From assembly GCA_964019135.1 (NCBI GenBank), contig OZ025264.1:4558827-4622826 (forward strand): 64,000 nt of DNA, given 5' to 3'. Shown piece by piece: positions 10,901-22,900 of the stretch. The number at the start of each line of letters is the position of its first letter. Position 1 is the stretch's first letter. The DNA comes from Arenicola marina (taxonomy: Eukaryota > Annelida > Polychaeta > Arenicolidae). The notes under the pieces are model-generated. The model saw nothing but the letters and a program-made list of their open reading frames with translations. It had not been told where the DNA came from and did not search any database. The position numbers and the translations under genes were made by a program.

Positions 10901-13900
10901 GTACAACCACTTGAGACCAAAGCAGTTGCAGGCCATTTCGGAGGCCTCAAAGGGAGACCACTCACAACTCTCAAACGTTTATATCCTTTTTTGGAGTAGC
11001 TGTCAAATATGAAGTAATTATGATGGATTGAGCAAATATGTATCAGACAATTGAGAAGAGATATGTAATTTAATATATCATATGTATCAAATCTATAATT
11101 AAGAATTTTCAATATTTCTTTACATAGATGAGGCATTGAATATTTGCAAGCCCAAGAATGCTTTGCTATGCTTTGCTATATTATATAAATAAAATTAATA
11201 CACTGTTTTCCTTTCCATACATTACATTTCATTTATATTTATATTTAAATGATTTACCAACAAATATTTTCCATATCAATAAGTACCGGTAGAACTTACA
11301 CATCTTAAATTTTCACATCATCTTTGGTACTAAAGTGCTGCATCAGCGATGAACTGGGCCCTGGGCATAATCTCATGGAACACCAAATATTGTTACTCAA
11401 GCACTATGGATAGATGGATTGGTTTTTTAATTAGACTACTTAATTGTGTGCAAGCATAAAGTGAACTGGTCCAAAATATATCTTAGGATAATAGGATTAT
11501 AAATTTTAGTGTAAGCATAGTTTCTTACAATACAGTGTAAGTATAGTTTGCCACGATGTAGCGTAAGTGTTTATAAATTGATAAATTTAACACATACAGT
11601 TCAGTACATGAACTAAATATTAAAGATGGTACAATTAATTGCAAGGGCTGGGGTATTATTTTCTTGGGGAAGGGAATTGTCAATAGAGTATTGATATTAT
11701 ACAGTGCATAATATCATGTGCTGGTACTTGCAGGTTGTCTAAGTGGCAAGGGTTGGGGTACTATTTTTTTGGGGGAGGGAATTGTCAATAGAGTATTGAT
11801 ATTATACAGTGCATAATATCATGTGCTGGTACTTGCAGGTTGTCTAAATGGCATTTGCATTGCTAAAAATAAAGCTCTGTCAACCAATCTGAGCGTCTAT
11901 CTGAGCATTTGTAAATGGCATTGCGCACCACTTTCATGCACCAGCATTACTGAAATGTGTGAGACAGGAAAGTGTTATAAAAAAAAATTGTGAAGGATCT
12001 TCATATGCGTAAGATATTATGCACCTATATTAAATAATAAAAATTCAGCAGCATCTTAAAATTGTTTTATGCTCACCTAAACGATGTCCAGGATGTCTCT
12101 CTGGGGGAGGGGCAATTCTCAACCCCTGTCATACACTGCCATAAATAAATATGTAAAAGATGAGAGTTGTTTAGTTTCTTGTGCAGCATTTCTAAGTAGC
12201 ATTCCCACCATTGTCATACACTGCCATAGGGAAAATGTGTCAGAGAGGGGAGTGTTACTTATTTTCCTCAAAAGTTCTATCCACTGAATAATTTTTTTGT
12301 GGGGCTGTCAACCTATATTAAATAGTAAGAACTCTGCAGCATTTCCTAGTGGCATTCCCAACCATTTCATGCAACGCCATTAATGAAATATGTCAGAGAG
12401 GGGAGTGCTAATAATTTTCTTGTGGGGCTGTGTCAACCAATTACAGGGGCTGTTGTAGAAACCTAGTGTATTGAACTTCAATCGTGCAAAATATTATGCA
12501 TCTATATTAAATATTAAGAACTCTGCAGCATTTCTAAGTGGCATTCCCAACCATTTCATGCAACGCCATTAATGAAATATGTCAGAGAGGGGAGTGCTAA
12601 TAATTTTCTTGTGGGGCTGTGTCAACCAATTACAGGGGCTGTTGTAGAAACCTAGTGTATTGAACTTCAATTGTGCAAAATATTATGCATCTATATTAAA
12701 TATTAAGAACTCTGCAGCATTTCTAAGTGGCATTCCCAACCATTTCATGCAACGCCATTAATGAAATATGTCAGAGAGGGGAGTGCTAATAATTTTCTTG
12801 TGGGCTGTGTCAACCGATTACAGGGGCTGTTTTCGAAACCTAGTGTATTGAACTTCAATTGTGCAAAATATTATGCATCTATATTAAATATTAAGAACTC
12901 TGCAGCATTTCTAAGTGGCATTCCCACCCATTTCATGCACCGCCATTAATGAAATATGTCAGAGAGGGGAGAGCTAATAATTTTTTTGTGGGGCTGTGTC
13001 AACTGATTACAGGGACTGTTGTTGAAACCTAGTGTATTTAACTTCAATTGTGCAAAATGTTATGCGCCTATATTAAATATTGAGAACTCTGCAGCATTTT
13101 AAAGTTGTGGCATTTCCACCAATACAATGCTTCTGTGGACTGTCACGAACTGATATGACATGGATGCGCAAATGTAATACACAAGTGAGTTTATCCACTC
13201 AATCAATGCATATTTATGGCTAATAATCCATACGTATACGTTGGGGAATACGTTTGCCGCCTGACATGTTTGTCCACCTTCAAAATTAGAGAACAGTCTT
13301 CACTGACAACGCCGCGGCCTGGCACCGCTTCAGCTGCACCCACGAAGGTCAAGGCCGTTAATGGTGGTTAACACCGGGCCCTTGCTGAGCGAGCGAAGTT
13401 GGGACCGCGGAACCAGGCTAACAAACCCCCCGCAGATGCGTAGTAGCAAGCTTCCATTCACCAGATGGCGCTTCGGTCCTCTCACTTTAGGGTGAGTTCG
13501 GGTATGCGAGCGGAGTAGTCGGACTCCGCCTAGTGCATAACCGAACGCGGAGATTGTGGTCCGATAGCGCGGTCACGTGGTACATTGTACTCCCAGATCT
13601 TACTCCCCACCCAGAGGAGGATCACGAGGACTTCCAACATGGTGTCCAGGCTCAACAATGCGTAAAATATATATAATGTTGTATTTCGACCTGCACAAAA
13701 TCTGTAAGTAATATCATAACAACTAGAATAAAATAATGAATAAAAAACGTATCCGTTGATTTATTTTATGGTGATGTTTAACGATCTTCATGATTTGTGC
13801 AGTTCAGCAAGTGCACTCACGCGGACCGCGGATTTTGCGTTTGGTTTATCTTGATCCGCACACGAGCGGAAAGTATGACTGCGCATGCTCCAAATATCTG

Positions 13901-16900
13901 CTCCGATTACTCCGGTCGCATATCCGAACTCCCCTATAGTGTGTGTCACAGCTGTTTGTTTTCTGCCTGGTAATGGCCGCCTCGATACGACGTCATATAT
14001 TTGCATATGTAACACTTGGCCCCGGCAGTGAAGGCTACGCAGCGCTGCCCCGGGCGCTACCGCGGTTCCGCATTTACATCGGCTTCACACACAAGATATA
14101 GTATTGGGAATATTGTGTTTCAGCCCTCTCCAAAACCTTACCCAGGGCTGAAATAATCTTTATTAAATATTCGTCTAAAGGCCCTCTAAAGCTGTGTTCG
14201 TTTAAGCCAGTGAAAAGTTACCCGTGCAATATAAGTTGTTGGCCAAGCAGATCTGAATGGGTATGGTATCTGCTTGCCCGATCACCACTGGCTCTCCCAT
14301 ACACAACAGCGTGCTTCCCCACACTCCTACCCTCTGTACTGCTGGCTAGTCCGCTGCCGGTCAGCTGCTTTCTGCGTGGTTCTCTTATAGTGAACCGAGC
14401 GCCCCCACCCACCCCCACCCCACCCCAAGGCCCTCACCAAAGGTCGAGGTGATAGCAATGACACCAACCAGTCAAACTGCAAAACGCTGTAATTCCCCAA
14501 ATAATCGACACAGAAGGTCCCTGTTTGGATTAAAACGCGCAGTAAGACGACCCGCATGCATCAGTCATGCGTCAACAGACGTCCATTTGAGTCATAAGCT
14601 CTCAGCCGCCAGGGTGATGTAACTTGTAGTTATATAGGGGTGAAGGGGATGAGAAACAACTGACTAATGCAAGCTGAGTAATGCAAGCTGTAACAAGTTA
14701 TGACTATGTATCAGCAGTATGCTTGTACAGGTCATGGTACGCCGTGTCACAAGCCACAGCGAAGTCTTCACCGCCCACGCTGGCTGCTCAAGAACTAACT
14801 TCTGCTCATGTCTAACAGTCACAGCGGTCTGATCTCTGCCAGGCCAGCCAGGCTTCGCGCCCCACAGTGCGACTCACTGTGTTCGTGCAGGATAAAGACG
14901 CCATGTCGCTATTTAAACAGAGTGCGTGCTGCCCTTAGGAACATGGGTCTGTTCTATCCTTGGTCCTCACCATTGACGTGAGATGACATTCAGGTTGAAG
15001 TGTCCCGGCCTCACCAATTAGCCAACCAACCCTCGCTATTGATGGCGTAAATATAATGCATTAACCTTCACTTGGCATTTCCGGGAAAAGCTGCCCCAAT
15101 GTACGATGATGCAGTGATTCTGATAGGTATCCTAGCAGTTAGGTCCCAGTATCCCAGAGCTGCCCAAAATTATAGGACACCCCAAAAATATAATTAAAAT
15201 AGCCTTAAATGATATCTTTTTCATATATATATCCTGTATATACTATTTTATTTAAGGGAAATGCTTTGATGCCGAAAGGGCTACTCACTGGGCAATCACT
15301 GATTTATATTGATATTTACAATGCGTCCCCGTGTCCCCTCGTAGCTCATTGAAATACGTCCCCGTGTTCCCGCGTAGCTCATTGAAATGCATTCCCGTAT
15401 TCCCGCGTAGCTCATTAAAATACGTCTCCGTGTCCCTCGTAGATCCATGGAATACGTAATGTGCGTATTCGGTCCACCGTAGGGATACACCCGGGTTACC
15501 AAAGAAATGCGCCCAGTGTTATGCGTCTTCATGTCGCTTCGTAGCTCATTGAAATGCGTCCTTCTGTCTCGCGTAGCTCAATGAAATGCGTCTCCGTATC
15601 CCCTCGTAGCTCAATGAAATGCGTCCTCATGTTCCGCGTAGCTCAATGAAATGCGTCCTCATGTCCCCTCGTAGCTCATTGAAATGCGTCCCCTTGTCCC
15701 CTCGTAGCTCATTGAAATGCGTCCCCGTGTCCCGCGTAGCTCATTCAAATGTGCCCACGTGTCACTCGCAGCTCAATGAAATGCATCTCCGTGTCCCCTC
15801 GTACCTTAGGGAAATTCGTCCTTACGTCCTCTTTGAATTTTCTTTTCGAAAATTACAAGAAATGTGTATATGTTTGTTCTCATTCGTCCTCTCTCAGAAT
15901 CACGAACCAAGCTGTTCCTTCAAGAAGGAGGAATGTAGCGACTGTGGGGAGAGTGTCCGGGTTATGGCAGTGCACAAAGCCTCTGAATGTCCCGCCAGGA
16001 AGGTCTCGTGTCCACATTGCAAGAAGACCTTTGCCGCTCGAAGCATGATAGTAAGTTATTAAGAGTAACCTTTCTATCTTCTGCACAGATAACTAGGTGT
16101 ACATGCGTGTTGTTGAATACTAGAGTTATGGGATGAAGCCATGAAGATGAAGGTAGATGGAGTGCTTTATGTCGTTTGTGTTGTAAACTAAAGTGTGCTT
16201 GGACAGATGTGGACAGTGATGTAAGATGTTATTTATATATAGCCGTTACAACAGGTGATATAAAAGGTACGGCCTATGATATGTAATGGTCAGTATGGTC
16301 AACTACCTGCTGTGTGATATATAAACGTATCTATGAAATATATTGTGTTGTTTTGTAGAGTATCATGAAGTTGGCGATGTTTGCCATATGAGATATACAC
16401 CAAGCAATTGGTTGTGCAAAAGGTTTGATTTACTTACGTGGTCAGGGGTACATGTACCGGTATATTTATGTTATTTCAACGTATTGCAAATGCACGACAA
16501 GATGTGCCCACAGATGCCTGTGGAATGTTCCTATTGCGAAAAACGTGGCCTTACCCGTGGAAAGGTAATTTCGTGCAATCCCTCAATATAGCGCGAGAAC
16601 GAACAACAAATTATTCTTGGAAGATTTACAGCAGCCGATACAAGCACATACGCCTGATACCGTTGTCCTAAATTATTTGTTGTTTGTATGTAAATAATGT
16701 AGCTTTAATATAGCTAGTAATGAGGCTGAGTTGGCAGACGCGATATTTGGTCGACAGTATAGTGTTGGCTTTCACGCAGATGAGGGAACACACAGATCCA
16801 CAGAAGGGAGACTGCACCGTGCCGAGAAGACCATGTCCTGTAGGCTGCAATGAACTGGTGAGTGGTATGACCTGTACGCCTCCAACAACTGGTGAGTGGT

Positions 16901-19900
16901 GTCACCATGTCTTGTAGACTACCAACAACTGGTGAGTGGTATGACCAGTACGCTGCCAACAACTGGTGAGTGGTGTCACCATGTCTTGTAGACTACCAAC
17001 AACTGGTGAGTGGTATGACATGTACGCTGCCAACAAGTGGTGAGTGGTGTCACCATGTCCTGTAGACTACCAACAACTGGTGAGTGGTGTCACCATGTCC
17101 TGTAGGCTACCAACAAGTGGTGTCATCGTGTCCTGTAGGCTACCAACAAGTGGTGAGTGGTGTCACCATGTCCTGTAGACTACCAACAACTGGTGAGTGG
17201 TGTCACCATGTCCTGTAGACTACCAACAACTGGTGAGTGGTGTCACCATGTCCTGTAGGCTACCAACAAGTGGTGAGTGGTGTCATCGTGTCCTGTAGGC
17301 TACCAACAAGTGGCGAGTGGTGTCACCATGTCCTGTAGACTACCAACAACTGGTGAGTGGTGTCACCATGTCCGGTAGACTACCAACAACTGGTGAGTGG
17401 TGTCACCATGTCCTGTAGACTACCAACAACTGGTGAGTGGTGTCACCATGTCCGGTAGGCTACCAACAAGTGGTGAGTGGTGTCATCATATCCTGTAGAC
17501 TACCAACAACTGGTGAGTGGTGTCACCATGTCCTGTAGGCTACCAACAACTGGTGAGTGGTGTCACCATGTCCGGTAGGCTACCAACAAGTGGTGAGTGG
17601 TGTCACCATGTCCTGTAGACTACCAACAACTGGTGAGTGGTGTCATCATGTCCTGTAGGCTACCAACAAGTGGTGAGTGGTGTCACCATGTCCTGTAGGC
17701 TACCAACAAGTGGTGAGTGGTGTCACCATGTCCTGTAGACTACCAACAACTGGTGAGTGGTGTCATCATGTCCTGTAGGCTACCAACAAGTGATGAGTGG
17801 TGTCACCATGTCCTGTAGGCTACCAACAACTGGTGAGTGGTGTCACCATGTCCTGTAGGCTACCAACAACTGGTGAGTGGTGTCATCGTGTCCTGTAGAC
17901 TACCAACAACTGGTGAGTGGTGTCACCATGTCCTGTAGACTGCCAACAACTGGTGAGTGGTGTCACCATGTCCTGTAGACTACCAACAAGTGGTGAGTGG
18001 TGTCACCATGTCCTGTAGACTACCAACAACTGGTGAGTGGTGTCACCATGTCCTGTAGGCTACCAACAAGTGGTGTGTGGTGTCATCGTGTCCTGTAGAC
18101 TACCAACAACTGGTGAGTGGTGTCACCATGTCCTGTAGGCTACAACAACTGGTGAGTGGTGTCACCATGTCCTGTAGGCTACCAACAACTGGTGAGTGGT
18201 GTCACCATGTCCTGTAGGCTACCAACAAGTGGTGAGTGGTGTCACCATGTCCTGTAGACAACCAACAACTGGTGAGTGGTGTCACCATGTCCTGTAGGCT
18301 ACCAACAACTGGTGAGTGGTGTCATCGTGTCCTGTAGGCTACCAACAAGTGGCGAGTGGTGTCACCATGTCCTGTAGACTACCAACAACTGGTGAGTGGT
18401 GTCACCATGACCTGTAGACTACCAACAAGTGGTGAGTGGTGTCACCATGTCCTGTAGACTACCAACAACTGGTGAGTGGTGTCACCATGTCCTGTAGACT
18501 ACCAACAACTGGTGAGTGGTGTCATCGTGTCCTGTAGACTACCAGCAACTGGTGAGTGGTGTCACCATGTCCTGTAGACTACCAACAACTGGTGAGTGGT
18601 GTCATCATGTCCTGTAGACTACCAACAACTGGTGACTGGTGTCACCATGTCCTGTAGACTACCAACAACTGGTGAGTGGTGTCACCATGTCCTGTAGGCT
18701 ACCAACAACTGGTGAGTGGTGTCATCGTGTCCTGTAGACTACCAACAAGTGGTGAGTGGTGTCACCATGTCCTGTAGACTACCAACAACTGGTGAGTGGT
18801 GTCACCATGTCCTGTAGGCTACCAACAAGTGGTGAGTGGTGTCATCGTGTCCTGTAGGCTACCAACAACTGGTGAGTGGTGTCATCATGTCCTGTAGGCT
18901 ACCAACAACTGGTGAGTGGTGTCACCATGTCCTGTAGGCTACCAACAAGTGGTGAGTGGTGTTACCATGTCCTGTAGACTACCAACAACTGGTGAGTGGT
19001 GTCACCATGTCCTGTAGGCTACCAACAACTGGTGAGTGGTGTCACCATGTCCTGTAGGCTACCAACAAGTGGTGAGTGGTGTCACCATATCCTGTAGACT
19101 ACCAACAACTGGTGAGTGGTGTCACCATGTCCTGTAGGCTACCAACAACTGGTGAGTGGTGTCACCATGTCCTGTAGACTACCAACAACTGGTGAGTGGT
19201 GTCACCATGTCCTGTAGACTACCAACAACTGGTGAGTGGTGTCACCATGTCCTGTAGGCTACCAACAACTGGTGACTGGTGTCACCATGTCCTGTAGACT
19301 ACCAACAACTGGTGAGTGGTGTCACCATGTCCTGTAGGCTACCAACAACTGGTGACTGGTGTCACCATGTCCTGTAGACTACCAACAACTGGTGAGTGGT
19401 GTCACCATGTCCTGTAGGCTACCAACAACTGGTGAGTGGTGTCATCGTGTCCTGTAGACTACCAACAAGTGGTGAGTGGTGTCACCATGTCCTGTAGACT
19501 ACCAACAACTGGTGAGTGGTGTCACCATGTCCTGTAGGCTACCAACAAGTGGTGAGTGGTGTCATCGTGTCCTGTAGGCTACCAACAAGTGGCGAGTGGT
19601 GTCACCATGTCCTGTAGACTACCAACAACTGGTGAGTGGTGTCACCATGTCCTGTAGACTACCAACAACTGGTGAGTGGTGTCACCATGTCATGTAGGCT
19701 ACCAACAACTGGTGAGTGGTGTCACCATGTCCTGTAGACTACCAACAACTGGTGAGTGGTGTCACCATGTCCTGTAGGCTACCAACAAGTGGTGAGTGGT
19801 GTCATCGTGTCCTGTAGGCTACCAACAAGTGGCGAGTGGTGTCACCATGTCCTGTAGACTACCAACAACTGGTGAGTGGTGTCATCGTGTCCTGTAGACT

Positions 19901-22900
19901 ACCAACAACTGGTGAGTGGTGTCACCATGTCCTGTAGACTACCAACAACTGGTGAGTGGTGTCATCATGTCCTGTAGACTACCAACAACTGGTGAGTGGT
20001 GTCACCATGTCCTGTAGGCTACCAACAACTGGTGAGTGGTGTCATCATGTCATGTAGGCTACCAACAAGTGGTGAGTGGTGTCATCATGTCCTGTAGACT
20101 ACCAACAACTGGTGAGTGGTGTCATCATGTCCTGTAGGCTACCAACAAGTGGTCAGTGGTGTCACCATGTCCTGTTGACTACCAACAAGTGGTGAGTGGT
20201 GTCACCATGTCCTGTAGACTACCAACAACTGGTGAGTGGTGTCATCATGTCCTGTAGGCTACCAACAACTGGTGAGTGGCGTCACCATGTCCTGTAGGCT
20301 ACCAACAACTGGTGAGTGGTGTCACCATGTCCTGTAGGCTACCAACAACTGGTGACTGGTGTCACCATGTCCTGTAGGCTACCAACAAGTGGTGAGTGGT
20401 GTCACCATATCCTGTAGACTACCAACAACTAGTGAGTGGTGTCACCATGTCCTGTAGGCTACCAACAACTGGTGAGTGGTGTCACCATGTCCTGTAGACT
20501 ACCAACAACTGGTGAGTGGTGTCACCATGTCCTGTAGACTACCAACAACTGGTGAGTGGTGTCACCATGTCCTGTAGGCTACCAACAAGTGGTGAGTGGT
20601 GTCATCATATCCTGTAGACTACCAACAACTGGTGAGTGGTGTCACCATGTCCTGTAGGCTACCAACAAATGGTGAGTGGTGTCACCATGTCCTGTAGACT
20701 ACCAACAACTGGTGAGTGGTGTCACCATGTCCTGTAGGCTACCAACAAATGGTGAGTGGTGTCACCATGTCCTGTAGACTACCAACAACTGGTGAGTGGT
20801 GTCACCATGTCCTGTAGGCTACCAACAACTGGTGACTGGTGTCACCATGTCCTGTAGACTACCAACAACTGGTGAGTGGTGTCACCATGTCCTGTAGGCT
20901 ACCAACAGCTGGTGACTGGTGTCACCATGTCCTGTAGACTACCAACAACTGGTGAGTGGTGTCACCATGTCCTGTAGGCCACCAACAACTGGTGAGTGGT
21001 GTCACCATGTCTTGTAGACTACCAACAACTGGTGAGTAGTGTCACGATGTCCTGTAGGCTACCAACAAGTGGTGAGTGGTGTCACCATGTCCCGTAGGCT
21101 ACCAACAACTGGTGAGTGGTGTCATCATGTCTTGTAGACTACCAACAACTGGTGAGTGGTGTCACCATGTCCTGTAGACTACCAACAACTGGTGAGTGGT
21201 GTCACCATGTCCTGTAGACTACCAACAACTGGTGAGTGGTGTCACCATGTCCTGTAGGCTACCAACAACTGGTGAGTGGTGTCATCATGTCCTGTAGGCT
21301 ACCAACAAGTGGTGAGTGGTGTTACCATGTCCTGTAGACTACCAACAACTGGTGGGTGGTGTCACCATGTCCTGTAGACTACCAACAACTGGTGAGTGGT
21401 GTCACCATGTCCTGTAGGCTACCAACAAGTGGTGAGTGGTGTCACCATATCCTGTAGACTACCAACAACTGGTGAGTGGTGTCACCATGTCCTGTAGGCT
21501 ACCAACAACTGGTGAGTGGTGTCACCATGTCCTGTAGACTACCAACAACTGGTGAGTGGTGTCACCATGTCCTGTAGACTACCAACAACTGGTGAGTGGT
21601 GTCACCATGTCCTGTAGGCTACCAACAAGTGGTGAGTGGTGTCATCATATCCTGTAGACTACCAACAACTGGTGAGTGGTGTCACCATGTCCTGTAGGCT
21701 ACCAACAAATGGTGAGTGGTGTCACCATGTCCTGTAGACTACCAACAACTGGTGAGTGGTGTCACCATGTCCTGTAGGCTACCAACAACTGGTGACTGGT
21801 GTCACCATGTCCTGTAGACTACCAACAACTGGTGAGTGGTGTCACCATGTCCTGTAGGCTACCAACAACTGGTGACTGGTGTCACCATGTCCTGTAGACT
21901 ACCAACAACTGGTGAGTGGTGTCACCATGTCCTGTAGGCCACCAACAACTGGTGAGTGGTGTCACCATGTCTTGTAGACTACCAACAACTGGTGAGTGGT
22001 GTCACGATGTCCTGTAGGCTACCAACAAGTGGTGAGTGGTGTCACCATGTCCCGTAGGCTACCAACAACTGGTGAGTGGTGTCATCATGTCTTGTAGACT
22101 ACCAACAACTGGTGAGTGGTGTCACCATGTCCTGTAGACTACCAACAACTGGTGAGTGGTGTCACCATGTCCTGTAGACTACCAACAACTGGTGAGTGGT
22201 GTCACCATGTCCTGTAGGCTACCAACAACTTGTGAGTGGTGTCATCATGTCCTGTAGGCTACCAACAAGTGGTGAGTGGTGTTACCATGTCCTGTAGACT
22301 ACCAACAACTGGTGGGTGGTGTCACCATGTCCTGTAGACTACCAACAACTGGTGAGTGGTGTCACCATGTCCTGTAGGCTACCAACAAGTGGTGAGTGGT
22401 GTCACCATATCCTGTAGACTACCAACAACTGGTGAGTGGTGTCACCATGTCCTGTAGGCTACCAACAACTGGTGAGTGGTGTCACCATGTCCTGTAGACT
22501 ACCAACAACTGGTGAGTGGTGTCACCATGTCCTGTAGACTACCAACAACTGGTGAGTAGTGTCACGATGTCCTGTAGACTACCAACAACTGGTGAGTGGT
22601 GTCACCATGTCCTGTAGACTACCAACAACTGGTGAGTGGTGTCACCATGTCCTGTAGACTACCAACAACTGGTGAGTGGTGTCACCATGTCCTGTAGGCT
22701 ACCAACAAGTGGTGAGTGGTGTCATCATATCCTGTAGACTACCAACAACTGGTGAGTGGTGTCACGATGTCCTGTAGGCTACCAACAAGTGGTGAGTGGT
22801 GTCACCATGTCTTGTAGACTACCAACAACTGGTGAGTGGTGTCATCATATCCTGTAGACTACCAACAAGTGGTGTGTGGTGTCATCGTGTCCTGTTGGCT

